From positions 124,001 to 188,000 of the forward strand of contig NZ_BCTR01000014.1 in the NCBI RefSeq assembly GCF_002091475.1: a stretch of 64,000 bases of DNA, written 5' to 3'. This document shows, in pieces, positions 28,362-35,904 of this stretch. The notes under the pieces are model-generated. The model ran no database searches. It was not told the origin of the DNA and saw nothing but the letters and a program-made list of their open reading frames with translations. A program made the translations under genes and the position numbers. Numbering within the stretch: position 1 is the stretch's first letter; each line of letters opens with the position of its first letter. This DNA comes from Sphingomonas azotifigens NBRC 15497. GTDB lineage: Bacteria > Pseudomonadota > Alphaproteobacteria > Sphingomonadales > Sphingomonadaceae.

Positions 28362-29204
28362 TCACGCCAGCTGGCAGATATCCAGCACCTGCATGTCGGT
28401 ATAATCCTGGTTCTCGCCGGCCATCGCCCAGATGAAGGCATAGGACTTGGTGCCCGCGCCCATATGGATCGACCAGGGCGGGCTGATCACCGCGTCCTCA
28501 TTGGCCATCACGATGTGGCGGGTCGCCTCACCTTCGCCCATGAAGTGCATCACCCGATCCTTTTCGAGATCGTCGAGCTCGAAATAGAAATAAATCTCGC
28601 TGCGGCGTTCATGGACGTGCGGCGGCATGGTGTTCCACACGCTGCCCGGCTTGAGCACGGTAAGGCCCATCACCAGCTGCGCGCTGTCGCACACGCCGGG
28701 GATGACGAGCTGGTAGATCGTCCGCTCGTTCGACTCCTCGAGGCTGCCGCGCTCCAGCGCATTGGCGTCGGCGATGCCGAGCTTCCGGGTGGTGAACGCC
28801 TTGTGCGCCGGGCACGAGGCCAGATAGTAGCGCGCGCCCGCGCCCGCAAAGGTCACGTCCCGAGCGCCCATCGTCACGTACAGGCAATCCTTGTTGCCCA
28901 GCGTGAAGACCTCGCCATCGACCGTCACCGTGCCGTCGACCGTGCCGACATTGACGATCGCCAGCTCGCGCCGTTCGAGGAACGGGTGACCGGCAGCCGA
29001 TGCCGGCTCGGTCTGTGCGGGAAGTTCCACCGGCGCGGCGCCCACCTGCACCCCGCCGATCACGAAGCGATCGGCATGGGTGTAGTTGAGCACGCATTCG
29101 CCTTCGCGGAACAGGCCAGAGATCAGATAGCGATCGCGCAATTCCTCGTTCGACACGCACTCCATCATGTCCGGATGCGTGGCGTAATAGGTCCGGTCGA
29201 ACAT
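28362..29204 (-). CDS. kduI: 5-dehydro-4-deoxy-D-glucuronate isomerase
   Basis: 280 residues, the usual KduI length. The beginning ([20 protein letters not shown]) is highly typical of KduI, and the metal-binding cupin segment with [13 protein letters not shown] is present, followed by [14 protein letters not shown]. It converts 5-keto-4-deoxyuronate, released from unsaturated oligogalacturonides, to 2,5-diketo-3-deoxygluconate. Located between uxaC and kduD. A candidate operator lies just upstream, overlapping the uxaC stop codon. Confidence 0.95.
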   Translation of the reverse strand: MFDRTYYATHPDMMECVSNEELRDRYLISGLFREGECVLNYTHADRFVIGGVQVGAAPVELPAQTEPASAAGHPFLERRELAIVNVGTVDGTVTVDGEVFTLGNKDCLYVTMGARDVTFAGAGARYYLASCPAHKAFTTRKLGIADANALERGSLEESNERTIYQLVIPGVCDSAQLVMGLTVLKPGSVWNTMPPHVHERRSEIYFYFELDDLEKDRVMHFMGEGEATRHIVMANEDAVISPPWSIHMGAGTKSYAFIWAMAGENQDYTDMQVLDICQLA

Positions 29205-29240
29205 CAGTCTCTCTCCGTCTGGGGCGTCCCGAGCGGCTTA

Positions 29241-29254
29241 TGCCACCGGTGTCT
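29241..29254 (-). promoter_or_regulatory. Candidate LacI operator upstream of kduI
   Basis: TGCCACCGGTGTCT matches 12 of 14 positions of the palindrome TGACACCGGTGTCA and shares ACCGGTGTC with the sites at 23717 and 33045. It overlaps the uxaC stop and lies 37 bp before the kduI start, so it could control an internal promoter. No good promoter hexamers are evident beside it. Confidence 0.45.
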
Positions 29255-30677
29255 ATACGCCCGTATCCAGCTTGTACGCCTTGCGCACAAGCCCGTTCGT
29301 CAGCTCGAAGGCGAGTTCCGCCGCTTCCCAGTCGAGCAGCCGCCCTTCGACGACCAGCCGGGCGAGGAAGCCGCAGTCGATCCGCCGCGCGACATCGTGG
29401 CGCGAGGGGATCGAGAGGAAGGCGCGGGTATCGTCGTTGAAGCCGACGGTGTTGTAGAAGCCCGCCGTCTCGGTCACCTGCTCGCGGAAACGGCGCATGC
29501 CCTCGGGGCTGTCGTGGAACCACCAGGCCGGGCCCAGCTTGAGGCACGGATAATGGCCGGCCAGCGGCGCCAGCTCGCGCGCATAGACCGTCTCGTCCAG
29601 CGTGAAGAGGATGATCGACAGCTCGGTCGAGGTGCCGAAGCGATCGAGCAGCGGCTTGAGGCCATGCACATAATCGGTCGCCATCGGGATGTCGGCGCCC
29701 TTGTCGCGGCCATGGCTGGCGAACAGGCCGCCATTATGGTTGCGAAAGCTGCCCGGATGGATCTGCATCACCATCCCGTCCTCGACGCTCATCGCCGCCA
29801 TTTCGGTCAGCATCTGCGCGCGGAACAGCTCGGCATCGGCCGGGGTCCAGTCGCTGCCGAGGATCTTGCCGAACAGCGCCGCCGCCTCGGCCTTGCTGAG
29901 GTTCGCGGTGCGCGCGGTCGGATGGCCATGGTCGGTCGCGGTCGCCCCGGCGGCGCGGAAGTCGGCGCGGCGCTTGCGGTGCGCGGCGAGATAGCCTTCC
30001 CAGCTGTACACGTCCTCGCCGGTCTTCTCGGCGAAGATCTTGAGCGCGCCGTGGAACTGCTCGTGCTCGACGTCGATCACCGCATCGGGGCGATAGGTGG
30101 TGACGACACGGCCGCCCCAGCCCGATTCCCGGATCGCATGGTGCGGCGAGAGGTCGTCCTGCGGCCCCTCGGTGGTGGCGAGGAACTCGATGTTGAAGCG
30201 ATCGAACAGCGCGCGCGGGCGGAAATCGTCGCTCGCCAGCTTGGCGTTGATCGTGTCGTAGTAGAAATCGGCGGTCTCGCCGTCGAGCGTGACGTCGAAG
30301 CCGAACACCTCGCCGAACACATGGCCCAGCCACATCGCCGAGGGCGTGCCGCGGAACAGGTAGAGATGCTCGGCAAAGGTACGCCACGCCGCGCGCGGAT
30401 CGGTGGCGGGCATCCCCGCCTTGCTCGGCACGCACAGCGCATCGAGCGACACGCCCTGCGAATAGAGCATGCGGTAGATATAGTGATCCGGCGAGAGCAG
30501 CAGCTCGGTGGCGTTCGACCAATTGGCATTGGTCGAGAACCAGGTCGGATCGGTATGGCCGTGCGGGCTGATGATCGGCAGGCCCGCCACCTCCCGGTAC
30601 AGGTCGCGCGCGATCGCGCGGGTGCGCTCTTCGGCCGGCAACAACCGGTCGGGATCGAGCTTCAGCGGCTTGGCCAT
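29253..30677 (-). CDS. uxaC: Glucuronate/galacturonate isomerase
   Basis: 474 residues, the normal UxaC length. Motifs are characteristic: ISPHGHTDPTWF near residue 35 (metal-binding HxH of the amidohydrolase-like barrel), LLLSPDHYIYRMLYSQG, and HPGSFRNHNGG in the middle. It isomerises D-galacturonate to tagaturonate and D-glucuronate to fructuronate. It lies between the hexuronate permease and kduI, giving the locus the entry step for saturated uronic acids. The next enzymes, UxaB and UxaA, are absent here. Confidence 0.95.
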   Translation of the reverse strand: MAKPLKLDPDRLLPAEERTRAIARDLYREVAGLPIISPHGHTDPTWFSTNANWSNATELLLSPDHYIYRMLYSQGVSLDALCVPSKAGMPATDPRAAWRTFAEHLYLFRGTPSAMWLGHVFGEVFGFDVTLDGETADFYYDTINAKLASDDFRPRALFDRFNIEFLATTEGPQDDLSPHHAIRESGWGGRVVTTYRPDAVIDVEHEQFHGALKIFAEKTGEDVYSWEGYLAAHRKRRADFRAAGATATDHGHPTARTANLSKAEAAALFGKILGSDWTPADAELFRAQMLTEMAAMSVEDGMVMQIHPGSFRNHNGGLFASHGRDKGADIPMATDYVHGLKPLLDRFGTSTELSIILFTLDETVYARELAPLAGHYPCLKLGPAWWFHDSPEGMRRFREQVTETAGFYNTVGFNDDTRAFLSIPSRHDVARRIDCGFLARLVVEGRLLDWEAAELAFELTNGLVRKAYKLDTGV

Positions 30678-30705
30678 GGGATACTCCGGGTACGTCAGAG
30701 GAAAA

Positions 30706-31995
30706 TCAGGCGCTCATGTCGACTCGGGCGAGCCGCGGCGACAGGAAATGCACGCAGGCGAGCGCGACGAAATAGGCGCTGCCGGCGACCGCGAACAGCG
30801 GCCAGTAGCTGCCGATCCGCGCCAGCACTTCGCCGGCATAGAAAGACATCAGGATGCCGCCCACCGCGCCGACGGTGCCGCCGATGCCGATCACCGAGCC
30901 GACCGCGCCGCGCGGGAACATGTCGGCCGGCAGGGCATAGAGGTTCGCCGAGAAGGCCTGATGGGCCGCAGTCGCGATGCCGATCACGGCGACCGCCATC
31001 CACACGCTGGTCAGCGACTCCGCGAACAGCACCGGCAGCACCGCGAAGGCACAGACCAGCATCGTCAGCTTGCGCGCGACATTGGCGCTATAGCCAGCGC
31101 GCATCAGCCGCGAGGAAAGCCAGCCGCCGGCGACGCTGCCCATGTCCGACACCAGGTAGATCGCGGCGAGCGGCAGGCCGAACGTCTTGAGATCGAGGTG
31201 ATAGCGCTCGAACAAATAGCCCGGCAGCCAGAACAGGAAGAACCACCAGACCGGATCGATGAAGAACTTGCCGAGCGCATAGGCCCAGGTCTCGCGCTTC
31301 ATGAGCACCGCGCCATAGCCGAGCTTCTGGACCTTGTCGGCCGGGTCCTGCTCGATCCAGGCGAGTTCCCCCTCGGTGACCTTGGGGTGCTCGCGCGGGG
31401 TGCGGTAGAGCATCCACCAGGCGATCAACCAGACGAAGCTGACCACGCCGGTGATGACGAAGGCCGAGCGCCAGCCCCAGGCCAGCACCATGTACGGAAT
31501 GACCAGCGGGGTGAGCACCGCGCCGATGTTCGCACCGGCATTGAACACGCCGATCGCGAAGGCGCGTTCCTTGGCCGGAAACCACTCGGTCACCGCCTTG
31601 ATGCCGGCAGGGAAGTTGCCGGATTCGCCGATGCCCAGCGCGAAGCGGGCAATGGCGAACTGGGTGATGTTGTGGGCCGCGCCGTGGAAGATGTGCGCCA
31701 CCTGCCAGACGATGAAGGCGATGGTGTAGCCGACCCGCGCGCCGACCTGGTCGACGATCTTGCCGAACAGGATATAGCCGACGGCATAGGCGAACTGGAA
31801 CCAGATGATGACGCCGGCAAAGTCCTGCTCGGTCCAGTGCAGGTCGGCCATCAGCGTGGGTTTGAGCACGCCGATCATCTGGCGATCGATGTAATTGATG
31901 ATGGTGGCGGCGAACAGCAGCCCGCAGATCACCCAGCGATACCGCCCCACCCGTTCCACGGCGCCGCTGACTACGGCTTCGCCCTTGCTCGCCAT
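30706..31995 (-). CDS. MFS hexuronate transporter (ExuT-like)
   Basis: About 429 residues from the ATG at 31995, preceded by GGGAG; an in-frame ATG at 32007 overlaps this ribosome site and is less likely. The early YRWVICGLLFAATIINYIDR motif and GIGESGNFPAGIKAV are those of the anion:cation symporter group (ExuT, GudP, DgoT). Twelve membrane helices are visible. It should import galacturonate or glucuronate across the inner membrane with protons. Placed 28 bp before uxaC. ExuT function is inferred from family and neighbours. Confidence 0.85.
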   Translation of the reverse strand: MASKGEAVVSGAVERVGRYRWVICGLLFAATIINYIDRQMIGVLKPTLMADLHWTEQDFAGVIIWFQFAYAVGYILFGKIVDQVGARVGYTIAFIVWQVAHIFHGAAHNITQFAIARFALGIGESGNFPAGIKAVTEWFPAKERAFAIGVFNAGANIGAVLTPLVIPYMVLAWGWRSAFVITGVVSFVWLIAWWMLYRTPREHPKVTEGELAWIEQDPADKVQKLGYGAVLMKRETWAYALGKFFIDPVWWFFLFWLPGYLFERYHLDLKTFGLPLAAIYLVSDMGSVAGGWLSSRLMRAGYSANVARKLTMLVCAFAVLPVLFAESLTSVWMAVAVIGIATAAHQAFSANLYALPADMFPRGAVGSVIGIGGTVGAVGGILMSFYAGEVLARIGSYWPLFAVAGSAYFVALACVHFLSPRLARVDMSA

Positions 31996-32026
31996 CACCT
32001 CTCCCATTCCAAACCGCCGATCGGGA

Positions 32027-32815
32027 TCAGGCGATCCCGATCGTACACGCCACTCGCAGCCCGGCCCCGAACGCCGCTGCCACCATCGCGCCCGGCCGAA
32101 CCGGGTGCACGCCGGTCACCGCGCCGGTAGAGATCCACTGCCCTTCCGCCAGCGGCAAGCCCTGCGCCGCGCGTTCGAACAGGAATCGCACGGCACCGAT
32201 CGGACCATCGAGCATGCCACCCGCGGTGCCGGTTCCCACCACTGCGCCGTCGACCGTTAGCGACACCGGCCAGTTTAGGAAATCCTCTTCAGAAGATATA
32301 CCGTATCCGATCAGCAGGCCATTGTTGTTACCAAAGTCGGAAATCGTCACCGCCGGGCCATGCGCGTTGATGCCGGCGAAGGGCGAACTGGCGATTTCGA
32401 TGCCGACGCGCATCTCGGCGACATAGGGCAAGATGTCGGCGTTGCGCCAAGGACGGTCGAAGTCTGAGGGCAAGGCGCCAAGACGGACGAGATATTCCGC
32501 CTCCGCCGCGCCGAAGCCGTTGCGGAAGATCGACATTTCCGCGGGTCCGCCCGCCTGCGCCCAGACCACGCTGTCGGCAAAGATCGGCCCGGCGAGACGG
32601 TTGGCCCCATAGCGCGCGACAAGCGGATCCGGCACGCGGCCGACCTTCCAGCCGGCGATCGGGGCATCGTACAGGGCGATCGCCTTTGCCTGGATGGCAT
32701 AGGCGTCCTCCAGCGTCTCGGGCATCGCGCCCGGATAGTCGGCGAATCCCTCGCGCGCCCGTCGCGCCGCTACAAAGGCCTTGGCGATCCGATCCGCCGT
32801 CGCTTGTTCCGTCAA
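32027..32815 (-). CDS. 2-keto-4-pentenoate hydratase-like (FAH-superfamily) protein
   Basis: 262 residues from a TTG at 32815 with AAGGGA seven bases upstream; no other start has both a ribosome site and coding character. The sequence resembles MhpD-type hydratases and oxalocrotonate decarboxylases of the fumarylacetoacetate hydrolase superfamily: GWKVG about residue 49, a metal-binding EAEYLVRLG and EMRVGIEIASSPF, and a C-terminal STGAVTGVHPV. First gene of the hexuronate operon, so it may process a keto-acid from an alternative uronate route. Its actual reaction is unknown. Confidence 0.8.
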   Translation of the reverse strand: MTEQATADRIAKAFVAARRAREGFADYPGAMPETLEDAYAIQAKAIALYDAPIAGWKVGRVPDPLVARYGANRLAGPIFADSVVWAQAGGPAEMSIFRNGFGAAEAEYLVRLGALPSDFDRPWRNADILPYVAEMRVGIEIASSPFAGINAHGPAVTISDFGNNNGLLIGYGISSEEDFLNWPVSLTVDGAVVGTGTAGGMLDGPIGAVRFLFERAAQGLPLAEGQWISTGAVTGVHPVRPGAMVAAAFGAGLRVACTIGIA

Positions 32816-33043
32816 TGCTTCGTCCCTTCTCCTCCGGTCGTCCCAGCGGCGCCCGGCTGTATCTTGATCTCGCTGCGAGGGTACAGTCGGGTACAGACGA
32901 TCTGCCGGGATACCCCCGATGCTCCCCGCGTCGCGACGGGCCGCCGCGCACCCTTTCGATCCCACGGCGGCATCCCACGCCGCGCTTCCACGCCTCCGCT
33001 CGTCGCCCCTCCATCCGCTCCCGGCGCGGCAGGCACTCGCGTC

Positions 33044-33072
33044 GTGATACCGGTGTCAAAATGCGGCGTCAA
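33044..33072 (-). promoter_or_regulatory. Promoter with overlapping LacI-type operator for hexuronate operon
   Basis: On the minus strand TTGACG (33072-33067) is followed after 17 bases by TATCAC (33049-33044), a good housekeeping-type promoter. The near-perfect palindrome TGATACCGGTGTCA (33045-33058, one mismatch) covers the -10 and part of the spacer. This is a classic repressor arrangement. The likely ligand is the LacI regulator at 23782-24816. Confidence 0.65.
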
Positions 33073-33122
33073 CGGGAGCCGTTGCGACCACGCAGCAAGA
33101 GGCAGAGCTACACGCCGGCCAC

Positions 33123-33160
33123 AAAAAACGGCCGGGAACGCGGGTCCCCGGCCGTTTCTT
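33123..33160 (-). terminator. Intrinsic terminator of PEP-CTERM gene
   Basis: Read leftward, an ACGGCCGGG arm pairs with CCCGGCCGT and is followed directly by a run of T residues (the AAAAAA at 33123-33128 on the plus strand). It lies about 20 bp after the stop codon at 33179. Confidence 0.85.
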
Positions 33161-33178
33161 TATTTCGAGGCTATGCGG

Positions 33179-33814
33179 TCAGGCGGCAGCGAGGCGCACC
33201 GAGCGGGCGTGGCGCCGACGCAGCGAAGCGCCGACAAAGCCGACCCCTGCGATCATCAGGCCCCAGCTCGCCGGCTCCGGCACGCCGCTCGGGCCGAACA
33301 CGATGGTCGGGTTTGCCGTGCCGATGGTGACACCGGCAAGCGCCGGGGTGCCCAGCGTCGTGGTGAACGCGGCGGCCGCCTCGCCGGTCAGTGCCAGGGC
33401 CGAATTGGCGCCCAGCGTGAACAGCGAGAGGTTGCTGCCGAGCGTGAACCCGTTGGCCGAGGCGCTGCCGCGCACCACGCCGGCGGCGCTATCGATCACG
33501 AAATTGCCGATGCTCAGCGTGTTCGCGCCCGAGGTGAAGTTCAGACCGGATCCGGCGTGCTCGACAACGAGCGCCTTGGTCGCATCGTCGCGCGTGCCGC
33601 CGGTAACGAGGAAGGTCGCAACGATATCATTGCCCACGGTGAACGCGCTTGCCGTGCCATAGGTGGTGATACCGTAGCCGAGCGACTGGAAGGTGCTGGT
33701 GGCGGTAAGGTCGATGGCGGTCGCGCCGCCGAGGATCGGGGCAGCCGAGGCCGCAACCGGAGAAAGCGACAGGCCCGCAACCAGGGCCGCCGCGCTCAAA
33801 GCGCCTTTAATCAT
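33179..33814 (-). CDS. PEP-CTERM (PEPxxWA) sorted exoprotein
   Basis: 211 residues from an ATG at 33814, preceded by AGGAGG eight bases upstream. A signal peptide (cleavage near ASA-A) is followed by a Gly/Thr/Ala-rich beta-type body with no known enzymatic motif. The C-terminus has the PEPASWGLMIAGVGFVGASL sorting signal, then an RRRHAR basic tail, matching the PEPxxWA-CTERM class processed by exosortase systems. It is expected to be surface-attached or released with exopolysaccharide. Monocistronic, with a strong terminator and an unusual leader hairpin. Confidence 0.88.
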   Translation of the reverse strand: MIKGALSAAALVAGLSLSPVAASAAPILGGATAIDLTATSTFQSLGYGITTYGTASAFTVGNDIVATFLVTGGTRDDATKALVVEHAGSGLNFTSGANTLSIGNFVIDSAAGVVRGSASANGFTLGSNLSLFTLGANSALALTGEAAAAFTTTLGTPALAGVTIGTANPTIVFGPSGVPEPASWGLMIAGVGFVGASLRRRHARSVRLAAA

Positions 33815-33845
33815 CCGCAATTCCTCCTGAACAGGGTACTACACG

Positions 33846-33881
33846 CCAGGCGCGTCCGCATTGTGCGGACGCGCATCCTGG
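33846..33881 (-). other. Strong stem-loop in the leader of the PEP-CTERM gene
   Basis: GCGCGTCCGCA (33850-33860) pairs perfectly with TGCGGACGCGC (33864-33874) around a three-base loop; CCAG and CTGG extend the stem. It lies about 32 bases upstream of the start codon and has no T-run on either side. It may be a 5'-UTR regulatory structure or the end of an upstream transcript. The rest of the 33815-34016 gap shows nothing clear. Confidence 0.5.
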
Positions 33882-34016
33882 CAGCCGTCGAACCATGCGG
33901 CGGCGCAGCAAGTTCCGGGGGATTGCCCTGCTATTCCTTCGACTTGTCGGGCGAATTAACCATATCGCGGCGAGCTGCCCTGCAGCATCGACCGCCTGCG
34001 ACGCGGCGTTGAACCC

Positions 34017-35051
34017 TTAGCGATTGAGCCTGTGGAGCAACTGCGCGCGCAGCCGCCGCGCCTGCACGGCATCGATCGGATCCAGCGCCCCCCGCGCCGC
34101 CGGCGGCAGATGCGCGGCGGCGCGATCGGCCTCGCCGAACACATAATAGTCAAACAGGGCCTTCCACGCTGCCTTTTCCGGCGCCGGCCGGTCGCGCAGG
34201 CTGAGCAGCGCGTGGAGCAGCGTCAGCTGCGGGGTGTCGAGCCAGGCCGGGCTGGTATTCCACCAATAGTTCACCAGCACGTTGAACGGGGCCAGTGCCT
34301 CGACATGGTGCCACCACATCGCGGGGTAGAAGAGCAGGTCGCCGGCCTCCAGCTCGGCCACCTGCGCAACGGCCATCGCCTCGCGAAAGCCGGGATGCCG
34401 GGTGAAATCCGGCGCGGCGAAGTCGACCATGCTGACCACCTGCCCGCCCGGCGTCGGCTCCAGCGGCCCGGGATAGAGGTTGGCGATCTGGTCGGGCGGG
34501 AACAGCGTGAAACGTCGGCGCCCCACCGCGCATACCGCGAGGTTGTGCGACATGTCGTAATGGCAGGTCGCGGTCGTGCGGTTGCCGATCCAGATGCTGG
34601 CGAGATGCCGCGCGAACATCGGGTGATCGAGCCGCAGGTCGTTCTCCGCGCGGAACCCCGGCAGATACTCGTCGAGATCGGTCGAGCCGACATAGAAGCT
34701 CGGCGCGTCCGCGCTGCCGATCTGCGGCCGCATCGCGTCGAGCAAGGCGCCCAGCGGCTCGCGCCGGCTGCGGAAATTGAGGCCGGTGACGGTCTCGTCA
34801 TAGAAGAAGCGGCCGGCAATCTCGGGCGCGCCGGTAAAGGTCACCACCGGGCGACCCGCATCGAAACGCTGGAGCAGGTCCATCGCCGCATCCGCCGACT
34901 GCAGGCCGGCCTGCACCAGCGGCCAGCCCGATGCGACACCCTTCAGGATCACCGGCGCCTGATCGGCGAGCAACTGGTCGAACGGGATCGCGTTGGGGTC
35001 GCTTCCCTCCACCACCCGCACCGCCGGCGCCGATCCGGCAAGCACGTTCAT
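34017..35051 (-). CDS. Cupin-like (JmjC-type) domain protein
   Basis: 344 residues from an ATG at 35051 that overlaps the SapC stop (ATGA). The fold is the cupin-8/JmjC-like type: TCHYDMSHN carries a probable Fe(II)-binding HxD, FTLFPPDQIANLYP follows, and LEAGDLLFYPAMWWHHVEAL supplies the distal histidine. Such proteins are Fe(II)/2-oxoglutarate oxygenase-like. With SapC and a TonB receptor it forms a recurrent sphingomonad/Caulobacter uptake cassette whose biochemistry is unresolved. Its C-terminus resembles the fragment at 1-242. Confidence 0.85.
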   Translation of the reverse strand: MNVLAGSAPAVRVVEGSDPNAIPFDQLLADQAPVILKGVASGWPLVQAGLQSADAAMDLLQRFDAGRPVVTFTGAPEIAGRFFYDETVTGLNFRSRREPLGALLDAMRPQIGSADAPSFYVGSTDLDEYLPGFRAENDLRLDHPMFARHLASIWIGNRTTATCHYDMSHNLAVCAVGRRRFTLFPPDQIANLYPGPLEPTPGGQVVSMVDFAAPDFTRHPGFREAMAVAQVAELEAGDLLFYPAMWWHHVEALAPFNVLVNYWWNTSPAWLDTPQLTLLHALLSLRDRPAPEKAAWKALFDYYVFGEADRAAAHLPPAARGALDPIDAVQARRLRAQLLHRLNR

Positions 35052-35761
35052 CGCGCGGTGTTCCGACGCTCGATCAGCGCGCTGATATTGCCGAGCGAGG
35101 ATGCGGCGAAATGGGCGAGGCCCAGCAGGTTGGCGCGATGCAGCCGCTCGACCCCGGCCATGTCCAGCGCCTCCAGCCGCTCGCCCGACAGCATCTGGAA
35201 ACCATCGATCCGGTAGCGCTGCTCGTCGTGCAGCGTCACTTCGATGGCGTTGGCCTCGAGCAGCCCCAGTTCCTGGAAGATCGCATAGACCGGCGTGGCC
35301 GCGCCGAGGCCGGCATGAATGCGGCCGAGCACGCGCGACACATGCTCGAGATAGCGGCTGGCCCCGCCCTGCGGCAGGAACAGCAATTCGCCCTCCGCCG
35401 TGCCGACCCGCGGATCGTCGAGGTCGACATGCACGGTCGGCCCCTCGTCGGGATCGGCACCGTCGCCGGGAATGCCGATCGAGAAGGGCCCGCGCTGCTG
35501 CAGCGCGGGCACGTAGCGGCTGGTCCAGCGCTCGCCATCGAAGAACAGGTTCTCGTCGCGGTCGAGGCCGGTGAGCACCACCGCCTGCAGGCCCTCGCTC
35601 GGCTCCTCGCGGAACAGGATCGGGAATTCGCGCTGCGCCGCCTCGAACTCGGTCGGGAAGATCAGGACCTGGTTGGCGCTGTCGCCGAATTCGGTGCCGT
35701 AGCGAAACGCCACACGCAGGTCCTGATGGCGCACATTGTCCAGCGCGACCGGTCTTGTCAT
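35048..35761 (-). CDS. SapC family protein
   Basis: 237 residues. The AFRYGTEFGDSANQVLIFPTEF stretch near the start, FPILFREEP, and a GFQMLSGERL segment are typical of the SapC family, named after an S-layer-linked gene of Campylobacter. It lacks a signal peptide. It lies 143 bp after the TonB receptor and overlaps the cupin-like gene by four bases. In sphingomonads such genes accompany TonB receptors; the molecular role is unknown, and an S-layer role here would be unsupported. Confidence 0.88.
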   Translation of the reverse strand: MTRPVALDNVRHQDLRVAFRYGTEFGDSANQVLIFPTEFEAAQREFPILFREEPSEGLQAVVLTGLDRDENLFFDGERWTSRYVPALQQRGPFSIGIPGDGADPDEGPTVHVDLDDPRVGTAEGELLFLPQGGASRYLEHVSRVLGRIHAGLGAATPVYAIFQELGLLEANAIEVTLHDEQRYRIDGFQMLSGERLEALDMAGVERLHRANLLGLAHFAASSLGNISALIERRNTAR

Positions 35762-35904
35762 TCAACTATCACCCATATTGCCGGACCTTGCGGCCCGCCC
35801 TGGCGGAACATGGCGGAAAGCCGCCGCCGCCTCAACTGCAAGCGAAAGGGCCGCTGCACAAGGCAGCGACCCTCCCCCTCCCACGCGCGCGGATGCGCGG
35901 TAGC

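Larger units (their letters stand above)
32816..33178. other. 363-bp non-coding stretch: operon promoter and opposing terminator
   Basis: This gap holds the hydratase-operon promoter (33044-33072) and the terminator of the PEP-CTERM gene (33123-33160). Between the promoter and the TTG start at 32815 lies a leader of about 220 nt in which I see no convincing small ORF. An in-frame ATG at 32965 exists, but the intervening codons are Arg-rich and unlike the protein family, so I treat this as untranslated leader. Confidence 0.6.

Noticed and set aside
27810..31190. 1126-codon open frame on the plus strand
   Set aside because: Antisense to kduD, kduI, uxaC and the permease, all of which show clear family motifs. 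The plus-strand product is His/Arg-rich and unlike any protein family.
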